Of a stretch of 58,970 nt of DNA, positions 27,984-36,233 are shown piece by piece. Both the position numbers and the translations under genes were made by a program. The notes below the pieces were generated by a model. The model searched no databases and had not been told where the DNA came from. It was given only the letters and a program-made list of their open reading frames with translations. Within the stretch, counting starts at the first letter, position 1. The number at the start of each line of letters is the position of its first letter. Source of the stretch: Paracoccus shandongensis (GTDB lineage Bacteria > Pseudomonadota > Alphaproteobacteria > Rhodobacterales > Rhodobacteraceae); assembly GCF_017315735.1 (NCBI RefSeq), contig NZ_JAFLRK010000021.1, positions 1 through 58,970 of the forward strand. The letters run 5' to 3'.

Positions 27984-28069
27984 CTAATTTTGTGGCATTG
28001 ATAGCCTGCGGCGCAGGCACATCAAGAATGTAATGCTGTCGTCATGTGCAATAATCAGATCCCGGCCGG

Positions 28070-28363
28070 TCATGCACCGCCATAAAGCATTGCAAGGGCC
28101 GGCAGCCAAGCTGTCAGGATACCGCCAGACAGGGTAACGATTGCCGTTGCGCGTTCCATCGGCCGCCGGATGGCCAGGACCAGGAAATACAAGAACCACA
28201 GCCCCGCCCAGCAGATCCAGCACAGGCCCAGCCAGACCGTCATCGTGAACAGCAGGGTCAGCGCCGCAGCCTTGACCGTGGCAGGCGTGCTTGCCTGGGC
28301 CATGCCCATCACCGTTCCGGTAATGACCGCCACCGCGATGTTGAGGAACGATATCCGGGGCAC
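28070..28363 (-). CDS. Small three-helix membrane protein, function unknown
   Basis: A 97-residue hydrophobic protein starting MPRISFLNIAVAVITGTVMG. Three membrane segments are evident (about 5-25, 31-63 in a long Trp-rich stretch, and 71-94). It lies 98 bases upstream of gdhA on the same strand but separated by an AT-rich gap that likely holds the gdhA promoter. I recognise no family. Confidence 0.6.
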   Translation of the reverse strand: MPRISFLNIAVAVITGTVMGMAQASTPATVKAAALTLLFTMTVWLGLCWICWAGLWFLYFLVLAIRRPMERATAIVTLSGGILTAWLPALAMLYGGA

Positions 28364-28701
28364 CCGCCCGCCTGGCTGCCTCTGCCGCTTGTGCCATCTG
28401 CAATGTCTTTCAAGAAGGGGGATTTCGACGGTGCCGTCTTCGCGGTGTCTGCACGAAAAACCGGCAAACCGTGGCCTTCCGAATTATTTTTTCCTGTGGT
28501 GGGCAGGCCGTTTCGTTCGCCAGGCGGCGCGGAACGGGCCAATGGCGCAAAACCGGGCCGTGCATGAGCCTTTCTCATCAAGACATGAGGAAAGGTCCTT
28601 TGACACGAGGGCTGTTTGGACGCTCCGCTTGAGGAAAAAGGCAGCCAACCATGTGGACATGGACAGGCTGATCATCTCCACATCCAGCACGGGATCCCAC
28701 G
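28364..28701. other. 338-bp gap before the binding-protein gene
   Basis: No gene is recognisable. The stretch has a short AT-rich block (GAATTATTTTTTCC near 28480-28495) and presumably contains the promoter of the orphan binding-protein gene and that of the leftward membrane protein, but I cannot assign boxes. Confidence 0.4.
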
Positions 28702-29778
28702 ATGAAGACATCTCTTATCCTCGGCACTGCCCTTGTCCTGATCGCGACCGCGAGCAGGGCGGAAGAAATCACCGTCATGTCTTGGGGCGGCACCTACAGC
28801 CAGAGCCAGGTCGAGGCATATCAGAAGCCCTTTACGGCCGAGACCGGCATCACCGTCAGATCGGTCGACAGCGACAACCCCGCCATTCCTGTCAAAGCCC
28901 AGGTCGAGGCGGAAAATGTCACCACCGATGTGGTGGACATCGAATATGCCGACGCCATCCGCCTGTGCGACGAAGGCCTGCTGGAGGAGATCGACCCCGC
29001 CATCCTGCCCCCTGCCCCGGATGGCACCCCCGCGACCCAGGATTTCCTGCCGCAGGGTCTCAGCGACTGCGCGGTGGGGTCGATTGTCTTCTCGACCGTC
29101 TATGCCTATGACCGCACCCGCTTTCCAGACAACCCGCCCACGACCATCGCCGACTTCTTCGACACGGCAAGGTTTCCCGGCAAGCGCGGCCTGAAGAAGG
29201 CGCCCAAGGCGCTGCTGGAAATGGCGCTGATGGGGGACGGCGTCCCGGCCGATCGGGTCTATGACGTGCTGTCCACCCCCGAAGGCGTAGATCGCGCATT
29301 CGCCAAGCTGGACACGATCAAGAAGGACGTGGTCTGGTGGGAAACCGGAGCACAGGCGCCGCAGCTTCTCGCCGACGGAGAAGTGGTTCTGTCCACCGCC
29401 TATAATGGCCGGATTTTCAATGCCGCCGTGTCCGAAGGCCGCCCGTTCGAGATCGTCTGGGACGGACAGGTCTATGAATACAACCTGTTCGCCATTCCGA
29501 AGGGCGCGCCCAACAAGGACGCGGCGCTGAAGTACATCGCCTTTGCAACCGGCACGCAGCGGCTGGCCGATCAGGCGAAGTGGATCAGCTATGGTCCGGC
29601 CCGCAAGTCGTCGGCGCCCCTGGTAGGCCTTTATCAGGACGGAAAGACCGATATGGCGCCCAACATGCCGACGAACCCTGACAACATGAAGAACGCGCTC
29701 GGGTCGTCCTATGACTTCTGGGTGGATCACGAGGCCGAGTTGACGGAACGTTTCAACGCCTGGCTTTCGGCTGGCTGA
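28702..29778 (+). CDS. Orphan ABC extracellular solute-binding protein, PotD-like
   Basis: A 358-residue periplasmic binding protein with a signal peptide (MKTSLILGTALVLIATASRA). It belongs to the polyamine/iron-type (PotD/AfuA) group: ITVMSWGGTYSQSQVEAYQKP at the mature N-terminus, VVDIEYADAIRLCDEGLL and WWETGAQAPQLLADGEVVLS. No permease or ATPase of this ABC type is in the window, so it must use remote partners or act as a sensor or scavenging protein. It precedes the GntR regulator by 265 bases on the same strand and may mark the left edge of the catabolic island. Confidence 0.88.
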   Translation: MKTSLILGTALVLIATASRAEEITVMSWGGTYSQSQVEAYQKPFTAETGITVRSVDSDNPAIPVKAQVEAENVTTDVVDIEYADAIRLCDEGLLEEIDPAILPPAPDGTPATQDFLPQGLSDCAVGSIVFSTVYAYDRTRFPDNPPTTIADFFDTARFPGKRGLKKAPKALLEMALMGDGVPADRVYDVLSTPEGVDRAFAKLDTIKKDVVWWETGAQAPQLLADGEVVLSTAYNGRIFNAAVSEGRPFEIVWDGQVYEYNLFAIPKGAPNKDAALKYIAFATGTQRLADQAKWISYGPARKSSAPLVGLYQDGKTDMAPNMPTNPDNMKNALGSSYDFWVDHEAELTERFNAWLSAG

Positions 29779-30006
29779 CAGCCAGGCAGACCGCGTTCGG
29801 GCCATCCCTTGATCCGGTGGTGGCGGGCTGGCCCTCAGCATCCTGTCCCCGAAGCCCATACCGTTTGACGTGGATGATGCCGCTCAGCACCGTGCAGCCG
29901 CCGGATCGGGCTCGCCCTCGGAGCTTGGAAAAGCAGGGCTGAATGCGTCTCAACTGCCGTGCGCCTGGCCAGAAATGTCGCGCTACTTGCCGGGACAGGA
30001 ATGGCA

Positions 30007-30020
30007 TACTAGCATCCAGC
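30007..30020 (+). promoter_or_regulatory. Possible GntR autoregulatory half-site
   Basis: TACTAGCATCC, 25 bases upstream of the GntR start, matches 10 of 11 bases of the left part of the palindromic site at 32375-32390 (TACTAACATCC). The right arm is degenerate here. Confidence 0.3.
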
Positions 30021-30044
30021 GCGCGCTGGAAACGAAAGAACCCT

Positions 30045-30749
30045 ATGGCCGACCCCCATCCACGTGGCTTTTTGACCGAGCGGATCATCGAGCGCCTGCG
30101 CAGTGCCATCATGGAAGGCGAGTTGCAATTGGGCGAGCTTCTGTCCGAGGACAAGCTCGCACTCAGCCTGGGTGTCAGCCGCAGCCCCGTGCGCAAGGCC
30201 TTCGCCGCATTGGAGCAGCAGGGCCTGATCGTGGTCAGGCCGCAGCGCGGCAGCTTCGTTTTCCGGCCGACGGCGCGGGATATCGACGACCTTGCGCAGT
30301 TCCGTCGGCTGATCGAGGTCGAAATGCTGCGCCTTGCCTTTCGCGACAAGCGCGGCGCCACCCTGGCAGCGATGAAGCATGCGGCGCAGACCATGCATCA
30401 TGCACTGGAATCAGGCGATGCGGTGGCCGCGGCGCGGGCCGACATGGCGTTTCACGACGCAATGATCGAGAATTGCGATAACTCCTACCTCATGGCGGCC
30501 TATCGCATGGTGGCGGGCAAGGTCGCCGCGTTGCGTTCGCATCGCGCGGTATCGCCTGATCAACTCCGCGCCAGCGCCGAGCATTTCCAGATCATCGAGA
30601 TGCTCGAGCGCGGCGACCTGTCCGGGGCCAGCGACCTTCTGGGCGAACACATCCTGAAGATGGCGGACCGCTTCAAGGAAGAGCTTCCCACCGAGCGGCG
30701 CCCCGGTCGCGGCCCGGTGCTGGATCGCATCGGGCCGCTGGAGGATTGA
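30045..30749 (+). CDS. GntR-family regulator, FadR/FCD subgroup
   Basis: A 234-residue repressor. The winged helix (about 8-75) shows TERIIERLRSAIMEGELQLG and LGVSRSPVRKAFAALEQQGL. The helical FCD effector domain (about 85-215) carries candidate metal-binding residues in RADMAFHDAMIE and ASAEHFQIIEMLERGD. FCD proteins commonly bind carboxylic acids such as gluconate, lactate or quinate-type ligands. The short start MADPHPRGFLTER was used because upstream extension is not family-like. It is convergent with and abuts the TIM-barrel gene (stops adjacent at 30749/30750), and it probably regulates the divergent promoter at 32321-32446. Confidence 0.88.
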   Translation: MADPHPRGFLTERIIERLRSAIMEGELQLGELLSEDKLALSLGVSRSPVRKAFAALEQQGLIVVRPQRGSFVFRPTARDIDDLAQFRRLIEVEMLRLAFRDKRGATLAAMKHAAQTMHHALESGDAVAAARADMAFHDAMIENCDNSYLMAAYRMVAGKVAALRSHRAVSPDQLRASAEHFQIIEMLERGDLSGASDLLGEHILKMADRFKEELPTERRPGRGPVLDRIGPLED

Positions 30750-31568
30750 TCACGCGGCGGATGCGGACAGGAAGCGCCGGGTGAAATCCATCCCCTTTTG
30801 CGCCTTCTGGAAGAAATCCAGCCCCTGATCGGCGCTGTTCGGGGTTTCGACGCTGATCGCCACATCATCCGGCAGAACCTGCATCAACTCGCGCAGCCAC
30901 AAGGCGCCGGTGCCCGGTTGCAGGCGCCCCGTCCGCGCTTCCGCGATGCAGGCATCGGTGTCGACAGGCAAGGCCGAAGCCGCATCGCAGAGTTGCAGAT
31001 AAAGGATCAGGTCCGGCGGCAGGGCGGCCACCTGCGCGGGCGACCCGCCCGAGCGCGACAGATGCAGGGCGTCCAGCAGAATGCCGGCATTGCCTGTCCC
31101 CGCCAGCCGCGCCAGCTCGGCCGCGTCCTGAAGGGTGGCGGCGGAACGCCACCGCATGAACTCGATCGCCATGCGGATGCCATGTTCGGCCGCGGTCTCG
31201 GCGATCCGGGCAAGGTTCTCGGCCGCGCGGCCGCGATCGGGATCCTCGGACGTGATCTGCATCAGCGGCATGGACAGTTCCGCCGCCGTCTCGATCACCG
31301 GGGTCCATTCGCGCACATCGGTCCCGGGTGTCAGGGTAAAGACCTCGCCATCCAGGAAATCCACCCCCAGATCCGCCGCCAGCGCCCTGAGCCGGCCGAC
31401 AAGCGCCGGGTCGCCGACGATGGGATGGGCCAGTTCCAGCCCAAGCGGTGCAATCAGCCGCAAGCCCACCGAATCATAGCCCGCTGCGGCGGCGGCACGG
31501 ACATGGTCCAGGGGCGGACAGCCCTGCACGGTCAGGTAGGCCAGTGAAAGCCGATGATTTCCGAACAT
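30750..31568 (-). CDS. TIM-barrel isomerase/dehydratase-like protein, copy 1
   Basis: A 272-residue protein of the AP-endonuclease-2/xylose-isomerase-like superfamily. Its N-terminus (HRLSLAYLTVQGCPPLDHVR and then AGYDSVGLRLIAP) parallels the copies at 37294 and 41352. Candidate metal ligands are Glu in AIEFMRW, Asp/His in GILLDALHLSR, Cys/Asp in YLQLCDAAS and Glu in SVETPNSA. This Glu/Asp/Glu set with DALHxSR is common to the three island copies. The superfamily includes AsbF-type 3-dehydroshikimate dehydratase and sugar or inosose isomerases; I cannot choose between them. The ATG at 31568 is preferred to a TTG at 31583 because AGGGG lies 8 bases upstream. It follows the SDR gene with 11 bases between. 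Confidence 0.82.
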   Translation of the reverse strand: MFGNHRLSLAYLTVQGCPPLDHVRAAAAAGYDSVGLRLIAPLGLELAHPIVGDPALVGRLRALAADLGVDFLDGEVFTLTPGTDVREWTPVIETAAELSMPLMQITSEDPDRGRAAENLARIAETAAEHGIRMAIEFMRWRSAATLQDAAELARLAGTGNAGILLDALHLSRSGGSPAQVAALPPDLILYLQLCDAASALPVDTDACIAEARTGRLQPGTGALWLRELMQVLPDDVAISVETPNSADQGLDFFQKAQKGMDFTRRFLSASAA

Positions 31569-31579
31569 CTCCGATCCCC

Positions 31580-32320
31580 TCAATAGGTGGCGCGCCCACC
31601 CGAGACGTCAAAGACGGCCCCGGTCGAAAAGGAACATTCCTCCGAGGCCAGCCACGCCACCAGCGCCGCCACCTCGTCGGCGCGGCCAAGCCGGCCGACC
31701 GGGATCTTGGAGGTGACATAGGCCCGGAATTCCGGCGTCAACTGCTGCATCATCTCGGTTTCGATTGCGGCGGGGGCGACGCAGTTCACGCGGATGCCGG
31801 TTGTCGCCAGCTCGCGGCCCACGGATTTCGTCAACCCGATCACCCCGGCCTTCGAGGCGGAATAGGCAACGGCATTGGGATTGCCCTCCTTGCCCGCGAT
31901 CGAGGCGATGTTGACGATCCGGCCATAGCCGGTCTTCAGCATTTCGCGCACCGCTGCCTGGCAGCAATGGAATACCCCGGTCAGGTTCAGCCCGATGACG
32001 AAATCCCAGCCGTCAGCCGGATATTCGGCGAATGGCGCAAGCGGCCCGTTATGGCCGGCGCTGGCGACAAGGATCCCCAATGGGCCCATCTCGGCGACGA
32101 CGCGGGAGGTTGCGGCCTGCACGGCCTCGCGGTCGGTCACGTCCACCGCATACCCGCGCGCGCCAGAGAGTTCGGCCGCGGCTTCCTGCGCACGCCCCGC
32201 ATCCAGATCCCAAATCGCGACCTTGTGGCCCTGCCCGGCAAGGCGGCGGGCGATGGGCAGGCCAAGGCCCCCGGCTCCTCCGGTCACGATCGCGACGCGC
32301 GGCGTCTCGTGTCTGTGCAT
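31580..32320 (-). CDS. Short-chain dehydrogenase/reductase
   Basis: A 246-residue classical SDR. TGGAGGLGLPIAR is the TGxxxGxG cofactor motif (about 14-26) and IWDLDAG puts an Asp after beta-2, which favours NAD. NIASIAG and YSASKAG give the catalytic Ser, Tyr and Lys; NLTGVFH has the Asn. C-terminal RADEVAALVAWLASEE is typical of FabG-like enzymes. The start is preceded by AGGGGAAAATC. With the TIM-barrel gene it forms a leftward pair divergent from the 32447 and 33142 genes. It likely oxidises a ring or chain hydroxyl of the island substrate. Confidence 0.88.
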   Translation of the reverse strand: MHRHETPRVAIVTGGAGGLGLPIARRLAGQGHKVAIWDLDAGRAQEAAAELSGARGYAVDVTDREAVQAATSRVVAEMGPLGILVASAGHNGPLAPFAEYPADGWDFVIGLNLTGVFHCCQAAVREMLKTGYGRIVNIASIAGKEGNPNAVAYSASKAGVIGLTKSVGRELATTGIRVNCVAPAAIETEMMQQLTPEFRAYVTSKIPVGRLGRADEVAALVAWLASEECSFSTGAVFDVSGGRATY

Positions 32321-32360
32321 GATTTTCCCCTCTCCCGGGTTGCTCGCGGGCTCATCATCC

Positions 32361-32390
32361 TTGACAAGCCGCCTTACTAACATCCTAGTA
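32361..32390 (+). promoter_or_regulatory. Divergent promoter with TACTA-N6-TAGTA operator
   Basis: A TTGACA -35 element lies at 32361-32366. A perfect inverted repeat TACTA-ACATCC-TAGTA (32375-32390) sits where the -10 region would be, between the divergent SDR and 32447 genes. Size and symmetry fit a GntR-family operator, and a related half-site precedes the local GntR gene. Confidence 0.5.
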
Positions 32391-32446
32391 GCCTAAGTGG
32401 CGTGCCAAGGAACCGTCTGTCAAGCACGACCTGAGGAGGGGAACGA

Positions 32447-33145
32447 ATGGCACTGAAGGGGGGCGCATTTCTGGCGATCTGGCACGACATCGCCGAAGGA
32501 GCGCACGAGACCTACATCGAATGGCACACGCGCGAGCACATGCCCGAGCGGCTGTCCATCCCCGGTTTCCGCACCGGCAAGCGCCTGCATGATCCCGGGG
32601 CGGGGCGATATGTCTTCGGCACGATCTATGCCGGGGATGATGTCGAAGTGTTCCGCTCGCCCGCCTATCTCGCGCGCTTGAACAATCCGACCCCCTGGAC
32701 GGCCGAGGTTGCGCCCAGCTTCCAGAACTTCCTGCGCATTGCCTGCCGCCGCATCGCCCATGCCGGGCGGGGCGATGGCGGCGCGATGGCGACCATCCGC
32801 TTTGCCTTCGCGGGGGACGCGCCCGAAGCCGTGCTGGAAAGCCGCGGACAGGCGCTGGTCGAGGCCGTGCTGGCCCTGCCGGGCGTGGCCGCCGCGCATC
32901 TGGGCCTTGCGCGTTCCGAGGTTTCGGCCGTCCGCACGCGCGAGACCGAGATTCGCGCGGCGATGTCCGAGCAGGGATTCGACGCGGTGCTGCTGGTCGA
33001 GGGATCGTCCCGGCCCGGCCTTGGCGCTGCGCTCGACCGCGCTCGGGGGCTGGCGCTTGCGACCGGCGCGCTGGCAGGGGGTGAGGTCAATCTTTACGAC
33101 GTGGCCTTCACCTTGACCTCGGAAGACATGGCAGGCGCGGCTTGA
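32447..33145 (+). CDS. Dimeric alpha/beta-barrel-like protein, function unknown
   Basis: A 232-residue cytoplasmic protein with a good GAGGAGGGG ribosome site. The segment HETYIEWHTREHMPERLSIP resembles EthD/NIPSNAP/antibiotic-monooxygenase-type ferredoxin-like barrel domains, in which the W-H-x-x-E-H stretch lines the pocket. A second half (about 125-225) has similar secondary structure, suggesting two barrel domains in one chain. I do not recognise a specific family. It overlaps the epimerase gene by a TTGA, so the two products probably act together. Confidence 0.78.
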   Translation: MALKGGAFLAIWHDIAEGAHETYIEWHTREHMPERLSIPGFRTGKRLHDPGAGRYVFGTIYAGDDVEVFRSPAYLARLNNPTPWTAEVAPSFQNFLRIACRRIAHAGRGDGGAMATIRFAFAGDAPEAVLESRGQALVEAVLALPGVAAAHLGLARSEVSAVRTRETEIRAAMSEQGFDAVLLVEGSSRPGLGAALDRARGLALATGALAGGEVNLYDVAFTLTSEDMAGAA

Positions 33146-34080
33146 GCCGGGTTCTGATCACCGGCGGAGCCGGATTTCTGGGCGGCTGGATCCTGCGCGA
33201 ACTGGCGGGGCAAGGCCATGTCATCCGCATCTTCGACCGCTCGACCGACCGGCGGATCCTGCGCCAGATCGCGGGGGCCGCGGCCGAGCCTGTGGAATGG
33301 GTCCAGGGCGACATCACCGACGCGGCAGCCCTGCGCGAGGCCGCCCGGGACTGCGATGCCATCATCCACCTTGCTGCCCTGCTGACACCTGCCTGTCGGG
33401 ACAATCCCGTGCTGGGCGCCCAGGTCAACCTGATCGGCACGCTGAACGTTTTTGCCGCCGCAAAGGCGCAGGGCATTCCCCGCGTGGTCCATGCCAGCAG
33501 CGCCGCGGTATTTGGTCCCGATGACGGCGCGGTGCCGCATCCCGTGACGCACTATGGCGCCTTCAAACTGGCCTGCGAGGCCTCGGCCCGCGCCTGGTGG
33601 CTGGACGAGGGCATTGCCAGCATCGGTTTCCGCCCCACCGTCGTCTATGGACCGGGGCGCGAAACCGGGCTGACGGCCGGTCCGACGCTGGCCTGCCGCG
33701 AGGCGGTGGCGGGGCGGCCTTATACGATCGGCTATTCCGGGCCGCAGGATCTGGTCTTTGTCGGCGATGTGGCAGGGGCCTTTGCCGCGGCCGCCCTGGC
33801 CCCATACGAGGGCGCGCATGTCTTTCCGCTGACCGGCGGCACGGTGGACCTGCCCGAGATCGTCGCGGCGATCCGATCGGAAATCCCGGATGCCCGCATC
33901 GACTTCTCCGGTCCCGAGGTGCCCATGGCGCCGGAGGTGCGCCCGGTCTCGTTCGAGCATCTTCTGGGTCCGGCCCGCAGGACGCCCCTGGCCGAGGGCA
34001 TCGCCCGCACCGTCGCGCATTACCGCGCCGCGGCGGAGGCGGTCAGTCCGCGCGCAGATAGCGCAGGATCATCTCCTTGA
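33142..34080 (+). CDS. NAD-dependent epimerase/dehydratase, copy 1
   Basis: A 312-residue extended SDR. RVLITGGAGFLGGWIL is the TGGxGxxG nucleotide site, RIFDRS ends beta-2 with Asp (NAD), and DAIIHLAALLTP, HASSAAVFGP and THYGAFKLACE supply the catalytic Ser/Thr and YxxxK. It begins with TTG, overlapping the previous stop. The closest local relative is the epimerase at 52274-53182 (SSAGVFGP, TLYGVTKLAVE). Substrate unknown; it could reduce, oxidise or epimerise a cyclic polyol acid. Its 3' end overlaps the convergent TetR gene by 38 bases. Confidence 0.88.
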   Translation: MSRVLITGGAGFLGGWILRELAGQGHVIRIFDRSTDRRILRQIAGAAAEPVEWVQGDITDAAALREAARDCDAIIHLAALLTPACRDNPVLGAQVNLIGTLNVFAAAKAQGIPRVVHASSAAVFGPDDGAVPHPVTHYGAFKLACEASARAWWLDEGIASIGFRPTVVYGPGRETGLTAGPTLACREAVAGRPYTIGYSGPQDLVFVGDVAGAFAAAALAPYEGAHVFPLTGGTVDLPEIVAAIRSEIPDARIDFSGPEVPMAPEVRPVSFEHLLGPARRTPLAEGIARTVAHYRAAAEAVSPRADSAGSSP

Positions 34081-34705
34081 TGGTCGCAAGCCGCGCCTCG
34101 ACCCGGTCGCTGGCAAGCAATTCGCGGCCGAACAGCACTTCGAGCGTGTGGCGGTTCGAGACATAGGTGAAACCAAGGGCGGAGATCGAGATGTACAGAT
34201 CCAGCACGTCGATGCCGGGGCGGAACACGCCCTGTTCGGCCCCCCGGTCAAGGATGGCGCCCAGTTGATCCAGGATCGTGCGGTTCAACTCGGTCATGTT
34301 CTGCGTCGCCTTCAGATGGGCGGCGCCGTGCAGGTTCTCGGTATTGATCAGTCGGACAAAGGCCGGATGCTCGATGTAATAGCGGAAGGTGAACTCGACC
34401 AGCCTCGAGATGGCCTCCTCGGGCCGGTCAGGGTCAAGCTCCAGCGCCGCCTCTGCGTTGCGGATGTCGGCATAGATGGCGCGCAGGGCAGCCAGGTAAA
34501 GCTCCTCCTTGCTGCCGAAGTAGTGGTAGACCATCGCCTTGTTGGTGCGCGCCCGGTCCGCGATCCGGTCCACCCTGGCACCGCCAAGCCCAAAGGTGGA
34601 AAACTCCTCGATCGCCGAATCAAGCAGCGCGCGGCGGCGCTTCTCGGGCGCGCGCTCGCCCGGGGAAACCCTGGATTTCTCTTTCAAGTCAATTCTGTCC
34701 GTCAT
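34043..34705 (-). CDS. TetR-family regulator
   Basis: A 220-residue repressor. The HTH domain (about 22-68) reads KRRRALLDSAIEEFSTFG then RTNKAMVYHYFGSKEELYLA. The C-terminal domain resembles that of RutR-like and other TetR_C proteins (NRTILDQLGAILDRGAEQGV). It is divergent from the binding-protein/AroQ/ABC operon, and the palindrome at 34764-34783 lies inside that operon's promoter, so repression of the operon is the straightforward inference. The start MTDRIDLKEK at 34705 is used; longer frames enter the promoter region. Confidence 0.88.
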   Translation of the reverse strand: MTDRIDLKEKSRVSPGERAPEKRRRALLDSAIEEFSTFGLGGARVDRIADRARTNKAMVYHYFGSKEELYLAALRAIYADIRNAEAALELDPDRPEEAISRLVEFTFRYYIEHPAFVRLINTENLHGAAHLKATQNMTELNRTILDQLGAILDRGAEQGVFRPGIDVLDLYISISALGFTYVSNRHTLEVLFGRELLASDRVEARLATIKEMILRYLRAD

Positions 34706-34757
34706 GGTGGGGAACTCGTTTCCTGAGGCAAGGGGCGGGATGACTGTAGCGTTGCCG

Positions 34758-34785
34758 TTGACTTTAACCAACTGGTTGATTAACA
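34758..34785 (+). promoter_or_regulatory. Promoter with TetR-type operator in the spacer
   Basis: TTGACT (-35, 34758-34763) and TTAACA (-10, 34780-34785) are 16 bases apart. Between them and overlapping the -10 is TTAACCAACTGGTTGATTAA (34764-34783), an imperfect palindrome with 8 of 10 base pairs symmetric, similar to RutR-type ACCA-N2-TGGT sites. Confidence 0.65.
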
Positions 34786-34883
34786 CAAAGAAGCGAATGG
34801 AGGATTCGCCTGACATCATCGCCGCGGGCAGGGAAACCCGCGCAAGATCTCGAACGAAATCGTCAAGACTTCTGGGAGGAAGC

Positions 34884-35714
34884 ATGTCTTTCAAGTTCTC
34901 GATCCGGGCCGCCGCGCTCGGTCTGGTGGCCGCGATGGGGCTGGCGGGCTTTGGTTCCGATGCCAAGGCTCAGACGCTGGAAAAGATCAAGGATGCGGGC
35001 GTGGTCCGCATCGGCGTCATGGGCGAACAGGCGCCATGGGGTTCGATCGACGCAAGCGGGCAGAATATCGGATATGATGTGGACGTGGCCCGCCTGATTG
35101 CCGAGGAACTGGGCGTCAAGGTCGAATTCGTGCCCGGCGCGGTCGCCGCGCGCATTCCGAACCTGCTGACCGGCAAGGTCGATCTGCAGATGGCGGTGAT
35201 GGGCATGTATCCCGACCGCGCCAAGGTCGTGCAGTTCACCCAACCCTATGCGGGGCTCAAGATCATCCTGCTGTCCAGCGCCAAGAACAGGATCGAGACG
35301 ATCGAGGATGCGCGCAGCATGAACATCGGCGTGCCGCGCGGCGCGGCGCAGGACACCGCGATCACCAAACTGCTTGGCGACCTGCCGAATATCCGCCGCT
35401 TCGATGACGACAGCTCGACCATGCAGGCACTAGTCTCGGGTCAGGTCGATGCGATCGGCGGCAACACCACCTACAAGATCAATCTCGACAAGGCCGCGCC
35501 CGGCAACGACTTTGAACAGAAGGTGGTCTTCCAGGAACAGTGGATGGGCGTCGCAACCCGGCCCGGCGACAAGGAGGTCAACGAATGGCTGAACGCCTTC
35601 ATCGAGAAGATCAAGGCCGACGGCCGGCTTGAGGCGATCAGCCAGAAATGGCTGGGAGAGCCCTTGCCGCAATTCCCCGCCTCGCTCGAAGGCGTGCCCT
35701 TTACCGTCCAGTAG
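34884..35714 (+). CDS. Polar-amino-acid-type ABC binding protein
   Basis: A 276-residue family-3 periplasmic solute-binding protein. The signal peptide ends near residue 29 (FGSDAKA). The mature domain has VVRIGVMGEQAPWG, QNIGYDVDVARLIAEELG and a lobe-crossing segment NIGVPRGAAQDTAI. Family members usually bind amino acids via an Arg and an Asp; here the pocket may have been re-used for another carboxylate. It is the first gene of the operon that ends with the matching permeases and ATPase at 38972-41063, with catabolic enzymes in between. GGGAGGA ribosome site. Confidence 0.92.
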   Translation: MSFKFSIRAAALGLVAAMGLAGFGSDAKAQTLEKIKDAGVVRIGVMGEQAPWGSIDASGQNIGYDVDVARLIAEELGVKVEFVPGAVAARIPNLLTGKVDLQMAVMGMYPDRAKVVQFTQPYAGLKIILLSSAKNRIETIEDARSMNIGVPRGAAQDTAITKLLGDLPNIRRFDDDSSTMQALVSGQVDAIGGNTTYKINLDKAAPGNDFEQKVVFQEQWMGVATRPGDKEVNEWLNAFIEKIKADGRLEAISQKWLGEPLPQFPASLEGVPFTVQ

Positions 35715-35798
35715 GCGGCCGGCCCGCGACGGGCGATGTGACGATGGCAGCCGCACCCATGCGGCTGCCTGCCGACCGAACATGTGCGAAGGCTTGCA

Positions 35799-36233
35799 AT
35801 GAAAAAGATCTATGTCCTGAACGGGCCGAACCTGAACCTGCTTGGACAGCGCGAACCCGAGATCTATGGCCGCATCACCCTGGACCAGATCCGCGGCTGG
35901 TGCGAGGACGATGCTGCCGAACTGGGGCTGGAGGTGGTCTTCCGCCAGTCGAATTTCGAGGGCGAGATCATCCAGTGGATCCACGAGGCGCGGACGGACG
36001 CTGCCGGGATCGTCATCAACCCGGCCGGATACACCTTCACCTCGATCGCGATCCTCGACGCGCTCAAGACCTTTGACGGACCCAAGATCGAGCTTCACAT
36101 CTCGAACGTCCATCAGCGCGAGGAGATTTACCACAAATCCCTGGTCTCGCGCACGGCCACGGCGGTCATGGCGGGCTTCGGGGCCTTCGGCTATCGGCTG
36201 GCGCTGCGCGCCATGAAGGAGTGGACCCAATGA
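35799..36233 (+). CDS. Type II 3-dehydroquinate dehydratase homologue with altered pocket
   Basis: A 144-residue AroQ-family protein; normal members form dodecamers and dehydrate 3-dehydroquinate through an enolate. Catalytic residues are kept: [17 protein letters not shown] gives Asn11, Arg18 and Tyr23, and [12 protein letters not shown] gives Glu98, His100 and Arg107; Asn74 and Asp87 are also present. Two substrate-reading residues differ. The usual THTS reads TFTS (Phe80 for His81 in M. tuberculosis numbering), and Arg112 of REExR is Tyr111 in REEIYHKS. Those two normally contact the C4/C5 hydroxyls. It is embedded in an ABC-importer operon and overlaps the Gfo/Idh gene (ATGA), so it is catabolic, probably on a different ring acid. 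Confidence 0.87.
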   Translation: MKKIYVLNGPNLNLLGQREPEIYGRITLDQIRGWCEDDAAELGLEVVFRQSNFEGEIIQWIHEARTDAAGIVINPAGYTFTSIAILDALKTFDGPKIELHISNVHQREEIYHKSLVSRTATAVMAGFGAFGYRLALRAMKEWTQ

